Shown here in pieces: positions 20,443 to 32,400 of a DNA stretch of 64,000 nucleotides. The notes below the pieces were generated by a model, which saw nothing but the letters and a program-made list of their open reading frames with translations, was not told the DNA's origin and searched no databases. The position numbers and the translations under genes are program-made. This stretch comes from Pseudomicrostroma phylloplanum. Its lineage: Eukaryota > Basidiomycota > Exobasidiomycetes > Microstromatales. Where the stretch lies: positions 372,001-436,000 of the forward strand of contig BCHS01000006.1 in NCBI GenBank assembly GCA_039545275.1. The letters run 5' to 3'. Within the stretch, counting starts at the first letter, position 1, and the number at the start of each line of letters is the position of its first letter.

Positions 20443-20626
20443 GTCGGGAGACACGACCAAGCTGGTTCCGCTGCTTCACAGCAGAAGCTTCTAGATGTCT
20501 GGAGAGCGAAGGTGGGAAGACAGAGTCGGTAGGCCAGTGGGTACAGAGCGTAGTCGACGATCAAGTCCAGAGACTTTGAACCATTTCCAGGTAGAAACCC
20601 CTGGCGGTCTCAGGGGCTGTCGCATA

Positions 20627-21130
20627 CTAATCGCCAATTTGGAGGCAATGTGCCTCGGCCGCCTCTCCTATGTGCCCATATGCGCCCGAGGGCGGCCCCG
20701 CCCCTGAGGAGGGGCCTCGCCTTCTTTTCGTAACGAGGAACGCCAAAGCTGTAAGCTGCGCCTCGACAGAAGCAGTGGGGTATGCATCTAAAACAGAGCC
20801 ACACTCGGTCTCGTCCGAACATTCTGAGTCTGTCGGTAAAGGGAGAACGTAGAGAACTTCCCTGGTGTCAGACGGTGGGCGTGGGTGCGGTGAGGCCGGC
20901 AGAAGGTCAAGAGCTGCTCGGACGGAGATGGCTCTGTGCATCCTATGGCAAGTACGATCGGTGCAGGTATAGGTCAGCACAACCTCGATGGACTGGTATC
21001 GTATGTGCCTTTTGCACCGCCTACAGGGACCGTGGTGGTAGCAACTGAGATACGTCCAGTAGCTCCTGTCTTCGGCGAATTGATCCAACTCCGCGATCCG
21101 CCTCCACATGGCAGGTAGCCGCTGCGCCAT
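20627..21130 (-). CDS. Possible small Cys/His-rich hypothetical protein
   Basis: An unspliced frame of 167 codons from an ATG at 21130, between two divergent genes in a 1-kb gap. It starts with a helix-like segment (MAQRLPAMWRRIAELDQF). A Cys/His-rich stretch follows, with CYHHGPCRRCKRH and then CTDRTCHRMHR, which could bind zinc. An acidic patch (DSECSDETECGS) and a weak Ala-rich tail end the protein. No known domain is evident. It could equally be an open frame on a GC-rich non-coding strand or the leader of a neighbouring transcript. The cysteine spacing is the only real argument for it. Confidence 0.33.
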   Translation of the reverse strand: MAQRLPAMWRRIAELDQFAEDRSYWTYLSCYHHGPCRRCKRHIRYQSIEVVLTYTCTDRTCHRMHRAISVRAALDLLPASPHPRPPSDTREVLYVLPLPTDSECSDETECGSVLDAYPTASVEAQLTALAFLVTKRRRGPSSGAGPPSGAYGHIGEAAEAHCLQIGD

Positions 21131-21462
21131 CACGCCACGGCACTTCCTCCGCTGGGCCGATCACGACATCGACAACGTTCCCATTGTATCATCGCTGTAG
21201 CCAGCTGGACCCCGTTTTTGATAGCTCAATGTGCCCAGCCGCCCACTCCCACTGTCGCTGAACTTTCCTGTACACTTAGAAGTCCACTACCACTACCACT
21301 ACCACTCTTGTCGTAGCTACCCACTGACCCCCACAGAAACGGCGAAGCAGCCGATCAAAAAGAGCCCTTCAAGCCGCACAGCATTGCTCCTGGTGGGTAA
21401 CTTGCGACTCACCTCAGCCAGATGTTTCGGTATCGTGGGCTGATCGACAATGCTAACCCAAA

Positions 21463-22669
21463 ATGCTCATCATGTCCACCTTAGTGAACCGCAACTTGAC
21501 CAACATGCCAGTCGTTCCTCAGGGAAGTAAAATCCTCGTTACCGGTGCTTCCGGCTTCATTGCTGTTCACGTCGTGCACGAGGCTCTCAAGGCAGGATTC
21601 GAGGTCGTCGGGACAGTTCGATCCGATAACAAGGGAGACTACCTGACAGAATTGTTCTCCAAGCAATATCCCGGAAAATTCTCCTACAAGATCGCAGAGG
21701 ACCTTGAGGCTCCAGGTGCCTTCGACGATGCTGTCAAGGGCGTCCAGGGAGTCCTTCACACCGCCTCCCCATTCCATTTCAATGCCGAAGGCAAAGCTCT
21801 GCAGGCTCTAGTCAACCCTGCCGTGAACGGTACCAAGTCGGTCTTGAAGTCCATCAAAGACCACGGGACAGAGGTAAAGCGAGTCGTCATTACCTCGTCC
21901 TTTGCCGCCATCCTTGACCCTGCCCGCACCCCTCCCGTCAACTACACCGAGGCAGACTGGAACGAATCCTCTCCTGCTGAATCGTCGAAGCTCGGGGACA
22001 AGCAGGCATCGCAGCCCGCTTACCGAGCGTCCAAGACGCTGGCTGAGCGTGCCGCATGGGACTTTGTTGAGAAGGAGAAGCCTCAATGGGACCTCAGCAC
22101 CATCAACCCTCCTTTGGTGCTGGGCCCCATCTTGCACCAGGTCAATGCGCCCGAGAAGCTCAACACGTCTGTCTCATCCGTCTGGGGCGCTCTTCACGGC
22201 AGCAAGAGCGAGGATGACCTCCCTGGAGCTCTAGGCTGCGTCGTCGACGTACGAGATGTAGCCATCGCGCACGTGAGGGCCCTTCAGGTGCCCGAGGCTG
22301 GAGGAGAGCGGTTCGCCGTCACCATTGGACAATTCACTCAGCAGGGAGTGGTAGATGTCATTCACGAGGCTTCCTGGATCCCAGAGGAGCTCAAGAAGCA
22401 GGTACCTGTTGGCAAGAAGGGGAACTATGATGTTACTCAGAACAATCTGTCTGGAGCCAAGGCCGAAAAAATCCTGAGCATCAAATATCACTCTTTCAAG
22501 AGCACTATCGAAGGTGAGTCAGCTATGAAGTAGGAATCGACCCCGTCGAGCTTTGTGAAGACCATTCTGAAGAGCACCCCACCTCACCTCGAATCTAGGA
22601 ACTGTCGGATCGACTCTCGAGTACGAAGCTCGAGGTTGGAAAGGAGCCCCAGCTCTCCCTGCTGTGTAA
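21463..22669 (+). CDS. NAD(P)H-dependent aldehyde/ketone reductase, GRE2/dihydroflavonol reductase-like
   Basis: Exons 21463-22513 and 22599-22669 (intron 85 nt) give 373 residues from the first ATG, or 359 from the Met at 21505 (MPVVPQGSK), which may be the true start. It is an extended short-chain dehydrogenase with a Rossmann nucleotide loop VTGASGFIAVHVV, the strand VLHTASPF, a catalytic Ser in VITSSFAAIL and the active-site YRASK (YxxxK). INPPLVLGP is typical of the dihydroflavonol-4-reductase/GRE2 branch, which reduces aldehydes such as methylglyoxal, or ketones. The short second exon restores the common family C-terminus (TIEGTVGSTLEYEARGW). It is probably cytosolic, and the natural substrate is unknown. 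The next gene starts ~160 bp downstream on the same strand. Confidence 0.9.
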
Positions 22670-22831
22670 GGATCAAGAAGCCCCGTGCACGGCGAGAGGC
22701 AGAGAACTAACAAGCTCAATTGCGGATCACCAAATCTGACCTTATGACCACCCTCACCTCGCCTCTCCCTCCCTACGTACTACTTCCCGATCACCTTTCC
22801 CCGTTGCTTTTCATGCACTGATGAATGACAC

Positions 22832-24440
22832 ATGCCCGTCTTTCCTGACTCGCCTTTGTGCCGCCTGCTGCGATGCACACTGCCACCTCGCTGGCTGCGT
22901 TGCTTGCCTGCTCGCTCTGCTCTTTCTTACAATCGATAATCCAACAGCGACATCGACCTTCCCCCGTGGCTTCCGCCGAAGCAGACGAACGCGAAAGACC
23001 TAGAGTGGGCCCCCTTGCACACCTTGGATCTGTCGCGGATCGGGGGTGAAGACTTCACAGAGGTTCCCGAGGATGTGGTCAAAGATGTGGGCCAAGCCTT
23101 CAGCCAGGTCGGGTTCATCTACTGCGAGGGTCACGGCTTGAGCTATGGCGAGCTCTTGAGGCAGTGAGTAAAGAAGGCGGGGGCTGATGAGGGCAGATGC
23201 AAGGGAGGATGCGAAGTCACAGAGTGAATCCCTCGAAGTCGATCAGCTGACGTCGTTGACGTGTGGCTGGTGCTCCGTGCGTCGCCTCGTGGCAGATTTG
23301 CGATCGGGCAATATGCATTCAAGAACATTTCCGAAGCGGACAAGGCAAAGTACAAGGCAAAGATCCTCCAGACTGGCTCCTTCGTCGGTTACAAGGAGGC
23401 GGGCCACTGGAAGATCGGAGAGGTCAAGGACAGGATCGAGGTGAGCACGCCAGCCAGGGACATGGGTGACTGCACCTCACTCACCTCGCCGTCCCCTCTC
23501 GCCCTGAACCTCAGCAATGTAACTTCGGATCCACCTCCTTCAAGCCAGACGTCGCCGCCCGAACCTTTCCCGCAGATCTACAGCCGCTGATCCCCGAGAT
23601 ACTAGCCTTTGCGCGCTTTAATCACGCCAACGTCTATCGTAAGATCCTCGCGGTCCTATCGCGGGTGTTAAAGCTTCCGCCCGACTTCCTATGGAATCTA
23701 TCGATGAATCCGGAGGAGAAGGGGGTCGATCTGCTGAGGTATGCGATGTACCACACGCCGGACAAGCAGGATGATGAGAAGCTCGGAGGCGTGAGACTGC
23801 AAGGTGAACAAGCAACTGAAGCTGTCAGAGCTGATCCTCGTCGCAAGCTAACAATACATTGCCTTCGGGTTCTTCTTGCTCAGGCCACTCCGACTTCAAC
23901 AGTGTATCCATCCTCTGGTCACAGCCCATCACCTCTCTTGAAGTGCTCATGCCAGATGATACGTGGCGCCTGGTAAAGCACAAGGACAATGCGCTCGTAA
24001 TCAATCTCGGCGACGCCATGCACTTCCTCTCCGGTTCCTTCTTCAAGCCCACCATTCATCGCGTCGTGGCTCCACCGCAGGATCAGGCCCACTATACCCG
24101 ACTTGGAGTCTTTTACTTCGCTCTTTTTAATCGGGATGTCAGCTTGAAGCCTTTGACGAAGCAGTCGTCTGTGGTGAGGGAGGCGTACAAGGACAAGTCT
24201 TTCTGGGGACAGCAGATCAAGGAAGGCAAGCCCATCCCAACTGCTGGACAGTGGGAGCAGATGCGAGTCAAGGCATATGGACAAGGTGCAGCCACAAAGG
24301 GTGAGGACGGGCATGAGCACGAGACGATTGCCGGCCACAAGGTCACACATTACAACGGCCTCTCGGTCGACCAGCGTAAGGCTGCTGAGCAGCAGCAGCG
24401 CAAATCGGTGGATCAGCGCAGGACCATCGCAGCCAACTAA
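22832..24440 (+). CDS. 2-oxoglutarate/Fe(II)-dependent dioxygenase, isopenicillin-N-synthase-like
   Basis: Clear exons are 22948-23163, 23296-23440, 23515-23803 and 23884-24440. A first exon at 22832-22857 (MPVFPDSPF) is tentative: its donor GTGCCG is weak, and the frame upstream of 22948 is closed by a stop. With it the protein has 410 residues. The N-terminal DIOX_N region reads VKDVGQAFSQVGFIYCEGHG. The jelly-roll core has the iron ligands H227-x-D229 (GHSDFNS) and H284 (PTIHRVV). R298, in RLGVFYF, takes the place of the RxS that binds 2-oxoglutarate. The family hydroxylates, desaturates or cyclises small molecules; many fungal members are uncharacterised. The C-terminal 60 residues are Gln/Lys-rich and probably disordered. 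All internal junctions keep the frame, and three follow GTRNG-type donors. Confidence 0.83.
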
Positions 24441-24703
24441 AGAGGCTGGCAGGAAGACGTACTAAAGCGGGAAGAAGAGGGCAGATTTGGATGTACAGAT
24501 CGTAACAAGGAAATCACAGCTGCTTAGCAAGTGTCTCACGCATCCGAACGAGCCGGGATATAGTGCTTCTCCGACCTAGTGTGGCCCAACACTAGCGTGT
24601 ATCCATGCCGCTTTGCCTCGTGACGCACGTTGGACAGTGATGTTGTGTCTTTCAGACGGCGTACACGAGAGATGACTCGAATGTCCGAGATAGTCCGGCA
24701 ACG

Positions 24704-27700
24704 TCAGATTTCGCTGCCGGAGCGACCCCAACGCATATCTCTTTTCCTAAACGCAACCAGTTCCTTCAGGGCCTCCAGAACGCCACCCTCTTCCTGCTGT
24801 CCTCCTTTCGTACCATTCTCAGGAGACGCACTCCCAGCCTTGTTCGAACACCTCATGCCCAGGCTACCTACTGGCAGGCAGAAGCCGGCTTCACTCCCCC
24901 GCAGATCGATATTGGCCGTAGTCACGGTCAAAGGAGCAAAGGGGAGATCCAGACTGGCGACGTAGGCGATGAGACGTTCGTCTGCGCCAATGTAAAGAGC
25001 AAAATCGAAGTTGCCCGTGGGGCCCAGGGAATGGAAGAAAGACTGATGCTGCGCCGATGCAGCCCGCGATAGAGAGGCAGCCATACTCTCTTGGCGCGAG
25101 AGAGGGGCCGCTGAAGCGGAGGGAGTGGCGGCTCCCGATGCTGTAGCTTCATCGCCGCCGCTCATCCCTTCGCCCCATCGAGCGTCCCGTCGAGGAGGCT
25201 GCGAGGCAGAAGCAGACGGCAGCGATTGCTCCTCTTGCTCGTGAGCCATTTCAGGCGTTGAGTCACGTGCGCTATCGTCCTTGATTGGCTGTCGTGACAG
25301 TACACCCATAGCCTGCAATTGCACAATGTGTTGCACAGCAGAGGCTCTCGACACGTTCTTCGGCGAGACCGTCAAGGTGGTCCCGCGGGGAACAATACGC
25401 AGAGAAAAGCGCTCTCCAAGAGAATCAAAGACCAGATTGTTAATCTCGGCAAGCTGACGGCGAGCCCACTGAGACTCTTGCGAACGGGATCGAGATGCCG
25501 CCACTGGATTAGACGCCGAGTCATGTGTTGGGTGATAGTGTGAGACGTCGCAGTTCTGACCAGACTCGCCTTCTCCGTCTTCAGCTTGGCCGGTGGAGAA
25601 GAAGAGGGTAGCGCCCCGATCGTGAAGAAAGGAGCCCGGCGTCCGATCTTGGAAGTACTTCACTGCCAGCCAGAGCGAGAAAAAACCAGGGAAGCAAACT
25701 TGTTTAGATGGTCGTTCAGAGCAGAAAGTCATGCAGGATAGTGAAGCGCCAACTTACGGATCTCAATGACCGACACTTTCCAGGCACTGTTGAGCCCGGC
25801 GATCAGACTGGTCCACTCAGCCCTTCCAGGGTGCTTGACGGCGCATCCGTCCTCTGCCACGATACCCAGTTCAGGCAACTTCTTCGCCAGCACATCAAGG
25901 AACTGGGTACTTAGAGCGCTCATGACATAGGTTGCATTCTTGGGGTCTTCGCTCAGTTCCTTGAGTGTAGTCAGGAGCGTATCATTGAATTTTAGATCCT
26001 CTGGATTGCGCAGAAGCAGAATCGTCTCGGGCAGCAGTGAACCCTCTAGGTCAAGCAGAATCAATCGCGTCTTGGATGCTCTCCATTCCGATACGAGTTG
26101 ACCGATCTCCAGCTTGGGAATGAAAGCATTGTCCCTCCTCTGCTGCTCGATGTGAGCTCTCTCGAGCCGCGAGAGGAGGGATGTGATCCATTGGAGCGCA
26201 GTCTGAGTGACCACAGTACGGTGAAGGTCCGCCCACCTTGCTTCTTGCTCGTCCTTTGGCATAATCAAAGCTTTGTGAATGGCGTGAGCAACCTGCTTGC
26301 TACACCACGGGTTGATGCTGATGCAGGCCCGCAAGGCAGAGTAGGTGCCCGTGAATTCAGACAAGATGAGCGGCGACTGCTTCTCTTCTTGACAAATGAT
26401 ATACTCGTGGGTAGTGAGGTTCATGCCTTCTCTAAGAGAGTTGGCCATGAAGGCATCGGCTACCGAAAGGAGAGCAAGGTACTGTGAAAATGTAATATCT
26501 TGGACGTGAAGAAACACGACTGGCTGATAAGTCAGACTTGCGTATCGTGAGTTGATTCGGGATACCACGTCGCTAGCTTCACCAGCCTCGTTGTTCTCCT
26601 CGTTGGTTGCAAGTGCTACCTGAATGAGGACGACCTTGCCGACCCATTCGGGATGATCCTTGAGGAAAATTTCAAATGCGAGCAGCTTTTGCCGAACACC
26701 TCTGATCCAGTCCAATTTGTCTCTGCCAACTATGACCTTCTTGCCCTCATAGCGTTCTGTGAGCTTCGCTACCCACTCTGCTACCTCCGGGTCACAGCGC
26801 TTTGCATTCAAGTTGCGTGGGTCGATGCCGATAGGGAAAGGAGAGACGGTGGTGAAAGAGGACTCCGTTTGGACTCCTTTGGGAGTCGCTTCCAGCTGCA
26901 GAATGCGCGAGACGGTCTGCCGAAAGTGCCGACAAAAGTTGTGTGTTTGGAACCCGACGAGATCCGCTCCCAGCATACCTCGCAGGAGCGTTTCTCTCAT
27001 CGCCAGACATCTGAAGAGCTCCGACGAAGGGAAGGCAATGTGAATAAAGAGACCAATGGTAGCCGAGGGCACAAGCTCGCGGAGCATTTGAGGCACGAGG
27101 AGGAGGTGACTGCAGTTATGACAGAAGAGCAATGTGAGCACGCTGTGTACCTCACTGAGTGACATCGAATGTCACACTGAAGACTCACTAGTCGTTGATA
27201 AGAATGATGTCACCCTCTTTCCACTCTTGTGCGATCCTCTTCGCAAAAACCATGTTTACTTCCTTGTAGCATTCGAACGACTCGTGTTCCGCCTCGAGAG
27301 CTTTGTCCGTCGGCAATGTGTAGTGAAAGGTAGGCCAAAGGATGCCTTTGCAGAATTTGTGATACGCCCCTCGGAAGACTTCCTCATTCAACCACACAGG
27401 AACAGATGATCTCTCTTCTCGGAACTCGTGCTGCAGAGCGCGTCGATGATGAGGTCTTAGCCACTCTTCATCGGCATGAAAGCCAGGGGTTCCGATGAAG
27501 AGTCTCCCTCCACTGCGGACTTTGCGTTGCTCCGCGAGACAAGCGACAGCATTGACCAGACCTCCATTCGAAGACGGATTGGAGATAAAGCCGTGTGGTG
27601 GGAGCTCTTCGTACGTAGAATACTCAGTATCTGCGAGGTCATCGTCAGCTTCCGGAAAACTCGCAAGGTCCTGCGAAGGCCGGCGGAGTTTGCGGCCAAT

Positions 27701-29476
27701 TATACTGGCCGTACGACGACGTCGCGAAGCAGAGCGAGCAATCCACGGAGAGGAGGACTTGCTGGAATTTGTGCCACCGGTGGCAAAACGACTATGTCTC
27801 ATACCGTAACTGCACTGCCTCTCTGTAGGCGAAGCTGTACCGCTCTCGCCGCCACTGCCTCTGTCGGTGTCGCTGACATAGCTGACGCGCTTGCCTGCGT
27901 GAAGTGTTTCAGGCAGCACCGGTCCACTACATTTGCCAAGCAGGGGAGAGACGTCGCTGCTCTCCCCACCACGACCGTGATCGTTATAGGATCCGCTGGC
28001 GACTGCACTCAACCTGCTGGAGCTCAGGCGGGGATGCAGGGAGGGGCGAGGCGCCAAGCCGCTCTTGGCCACTTTGTCGTTCGCACCAGTAGAGAACGAT
28101 CCTGGAGAGGGATCTGGGCTGATGGTATCAGTATTGGAGCCGCCCGCTCTCGGCTTCTTGCCCATTGCAGCGGGCCCCGGCGCAGACGTGGAGTCGGTCG
28201 CTTTTGTCATTGTCAAGCCGGGTATCGAGCGATTGTTGGACGCTAGCGCGCTATGGAAGCCTCTGTTCAGATTTGAAGGTGTTTGTGCTCCAGGTGGTAG
28301 ACCCGGTGTGCGAGGAGCATGGCCGGGGGTCTGAGCGCCCCGGTATGGTGTGACGGCGCCACCTCCGAAAGGATGGTGTCGCTCGACATCGCCCGGGGTA
28401 GGAGCTGGGGTTGCAGTCAAGGCAGCTTGTCGAGCCTGCAGATGCCGATGAAGGAAAGGCCGTCAGTTATCGAGCGAGTAATCAAAGCACCAGGCGAAAC
28501 TCACTTGCAGGTCACCAATGATACTGAGAGGCTGCATAGTACCGGCCTTACCTGCAGCCGCAGCTCCAGGCGTTCTGCTGCCAGCTGGATCATTCATCTT
28601 CTTGTTGGGGCTTGAGCTAGGCCGCTCTTGGACACTCAGAAAGCCGACACTAGCGGCTGCAGTACCTTTATCTTCCTCTGCCGTCGAAGAGCTACCCCTG
28701 CGTCGTGATGAGGGTATACCGAGCAAGCTCTGCCCACTACCTGAATGGTTCGTTGCCCCGCGAACAAGCCTCGGTCTGCCGTTGGAAGCAGACGCGCCAC
28801 TTCCAGCACCGCCCCCCACGCTGGCATCGCCACCACCTCGACCATGATCTGCCACAGAGCTGGATGGGGTTGGTTCCTCTTCCCGCAGCCCAGAAGGCCT
28901 ACCAGGACCCGAACCGAGATCTGGCCGCCTCGAAGAACCTTGATTTCCTGATCCCTCGAAGGAAGCAGACTGTTGCGGGTTGGAAGGACGCCGAGTCGCT
29001 TCAGCCATGAGCTTGGTCATGTTGATCTGTGACTTTGAAGCGGAGCTGCTCGCACTGCCAGCATGCGAGGAAGAAGTGCCATCGCTTTGCGAAGAGACTC
29101 GATGTGGTTGAAATGCTGTTGCAGCAGACCCTCGGGGAGGTGGAAACTGGGTAGGACTGGCCACAAGCGGAGGTGGGTCGGCCCCATCGGTGCGGGTTGT
29201 AGAAGGATCAGCGTCCTTCTGATAGTCTCTGAAGGCGGCATTGACTCCTGCCAGCCTAGAACCTAGCTCGTCCACGGACAAGAAGTCCTGTTGATCTGCG
29301 GGTGGCGAAGGAGGCGCTGCTGACTGTCCCCGAGGGGAATCGATGACTGATGCGTCTACCTCATGAAAGGTGATCGTATCCGGCAAGAAGAGGGAGGCGA
29401 TGAGGACCCTGTGACCATAGTACCTGCTGCCTTGCCCGAGAGGAGCAGAATTTGGTCCGGAGGGTACCGGAGCCAT
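24704..29476 (-). CDS. Trehalose synthase complex regulatory subunit (TPS3/TSL1-like)
   Basis: Exons 28505-29476, 27189-28435, 25758-27109 and 24704-25662 (introns 69, 79 and 95 nt) give 1509 residues. The first ~600 are a low-complexity Ser/Pro/Gly extension, preceded by the family opening RVLIASLFLP. A GT20 trehalose-6-phosphate synthase-like domain follows (~610-1080: ILINDYHLLLVPQMLREL, GVRDKLDWIRGV-like, SLREGMNLTTHEYI). A HAD phosphatase-like domain comes last (~1085-1480). Its first motif reads LLDLEGSLLP instead of DxDGT, so phosphatase catalysis is probably lost. The long N-terminal tail and the broken motif indicate the regulatory Tps3/Tsl1 subunit rather than Tps1 or the phosphatase Tps2. 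Such subunits stabilise the cytosolic trehalose synthase complex in stress. An inactive or specialised Tps2 paralogue is the alternative. Confidence 0.88.
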
Positions 29477-32400
29477 GCAGTCAGGCTGCTTCGCTGGCAG
29501 GAATGCTGAATGAACGGCGAAGAGCTCGTCTTGCCAGTGCCGATGCTCGAGCGGACAAGGTCTTGAGAGGCTGGGAAGCGTGCAGCAGCAGCAAAGCCTG
29601 AACGAGGTGCTAGAGACGCACACGAGGCGAATGGAAGGAGATGCACGGCCGAAGCGACGCCGGAGAGTGCTAGAGGAGGCGACGGTAGGCGGCACAAGAG
29701 CAAAGGACGCCAGCGCTGGTAGCCACCAAGACTAGGACGCTAGGACGTTGCGATGGCTTCCTCGGCAATCATTGCGTCTGCGCCGCCGCCCGGGGACTTC
29801 GCATGTCCCACTCCACTTTGCCTGCGCACGTCTAGTCTACCCCTTCTGACCCGGCCTCGCACAGCAGCCGGGCAAGGCACGCCCCACCGCTATGAACAGC
29901 GCTCATCGTCAGGCCTTGGCCACGCTGTGGCAAGAGCGCTATGCGACACCTTGATACGTATCACTTCCTTCGCAACTGTACGGCCACCAGGCTCAGAATA
30001 AATTCATCAGGTCGGTATGACACAAGGCCTCTCTGGAGCCAGCTGCTAGCGGGACTCCGCCGCTCAGCGGACAAGTGCGCTCATTCGCCCAGATAGTCAG
30101 CGCTGTTTCTTTCAGCATTGCCCCGACGTCAGTATCCTCGCAGAAAGTCGTTACCAGTAGAAGATCACGGGCAGGTCTTGCTTCGGGAAGCCTCCCAAGC
30201 GGACGTACACGGCTCGTCTGGTGTGGTGGGGGCGGGCGAGAAAGAGTGAATGTCTCCCAGCACCTTCTCGCTCGAGCGGACCGATCACGATGACCAGCGG
30301 GTTTGCACTTGCCCCAGCAGGGCAAGATGTGACAATCATGTCCACACCGCTGACATGCAGATTGAGACAATACTCGAAAGGGAAGCCTTTTGCAGAGATG
30401 CAAGCTATATGACATGAGGGTGAGCTCATACCGAGGTCAGAGGGAACGAAGAGGTATCGGGCGCCACGCCGTGCCGTCCATTGAGGCACAAACTCAAGAG
30501 CCTAAGGGCTGGACGTTGCCTCTACCTCGTAGAGGGCAAACTCCGGGCTCCAGTGACAGCTTACTATAGGTGCAGACAGGATGTCCGCACTACAGGCGCG
30601 CGCCATGATCATTGACTAGGTTTCGGCTCGCGTGCGAGCGTGTAGACCTGCCGGTAGCTAAGGAGTCATGAAAAGAGCTGGCCTTGCGCTCTATCAGACG
30701 GCAGAAGTGTCAGTCGAATTGTGTTCTACCTTGCTTCGAGGATTCCTGGTCGATGATTGTCGCTGTCGCTGTTGCTGCCTCGGCCCTGACCGGGGACGCG
30801 TGGGCGGCTGAATGATGCCGCCTGCTCGCACGTCCAAAGCCCATCGTGCTGACTGAACGCTCCCGCCTGGACCCTGATCTGTGGCTGCCACTTGCTTTCC
30901 TCGTCGCCGTCTCCTCTTCCTCCCACCATCAGCGTTCATTGTCTTCTCACTGCATTACCCTTCAAGCTTCTCTGGCGGGGGCCCTTTTCTACGTTGCCCT
31001 TTGATTCCCTCTGCTCTACGCACATTTCTTCTTCAACTTGCGGTACTTTGCTCGGCCCCAGACTGGTCCTGCCAACATCCAACGACGAGCCCGTACCGCG
31101 TTGGCACACTGAGCTCTCGCTTGACAACTACCCTTACTGCTTCTTCGCCCTGCCAATCTCTTCGCAACGCAAGCACACGTATCACCTATCAAGGCTTGGA
31201 ACCGGTCAGTCATCACACTCGACGCGACTTACGCTCGTCACACGCACTCGGACCCTACGGCCAACGTCTTGACCAAGACTCACCACGTTCTTTGTGCGAA
31301 GAGTGAACAGTCGGTGTCGTTTCCGCTACCCAATCTCGCTTGCTGTCTCCCATCCGCTTAACAGGCCGATCCTACGCCGAAAGCAAAGGCCGCCCGAGGC
31401 CGAACTGTCTTACATCATCTTGGCACACCTTGCTCTCGCTGTGCCTCCCACGAGCTCAGACAAAGAGAGGAACCACCAGAAGGCTTGCTCCCGAAAGCGA
31501 AGTGACTGCAAACAAACGACGAGAAGCGGGCAGGCAGTACAAAGCTACAGACCAGCACGCTTGCGTTCAGTCGCATACGGAAAATCACGCGGAAAGGCCG
31601 AGCTTCATTGTAGCTTTCTTGTTAGCCTCGCAACGACAACGGCCTCTTGAAGCCACCAATCGCGGAAAACGGAGTGGAGAGGTGTGTCGCAAAAGCACAA
31701 TCGTGCCGCTCTGACAGGAAGCTCTGCCTTGTTTCGTCGAGCCCAGGGATACGGTCAAGCTGTTAGCATTGTGTTGGCCGCTCGTGATCGTCGATCTCAG
31801 CGGCTCCGCTCCTTGTATCTCCGACGAGTGGTGGTGTGCACTTGGCGTTACAGAGCCTGTTCAGCAAGGTACGAGAGCTGGCGTGGGGTGCTTCTACGCC
31901 GTCTGCTTCTGCCGTCGAAGGTGTCAAAGAATCAGATCGGGCTGCCTAGCCAGTCTGTGGCGGAGTGTGGCGGAGGCAGAGGTCACCGCTCTTTGCCATC
32001 GCATCTGGCAGAGACAGTGGGGTAGAGGGGCGTCTTAGCTTCGCTCTCCGATCTCGCAAGCCACGGAGCTTTTTCCGAGGCGGGTGCCGTCAGCCGAGCT
32101 CCACGTCCGCATCCGGGCTGGAAGAGGAGGTGAGTGTCAAGTCAGGGGCACCAGAGCAGTCGCCTCGAAGTGGAGGCAAGGGGAGATCCTCCCTCAACCC
32201 CGACGACGACGAGGAAGAAGGCACCGTGGAGATGCGGGTGACCCAATGCGACCGACGACGTCGCAGCATCCAACTCAAGCCTCAAGCCTCTACCGTCATC
32301 TGCCCGCCTACTGCCTGCCAGTGCCCCAAACCATGCGCCCCCACCTGGGCGGCAGATGGCTGGTACCTTGTGCTTACCCGGAGATACCGTTCCAGAAGCG

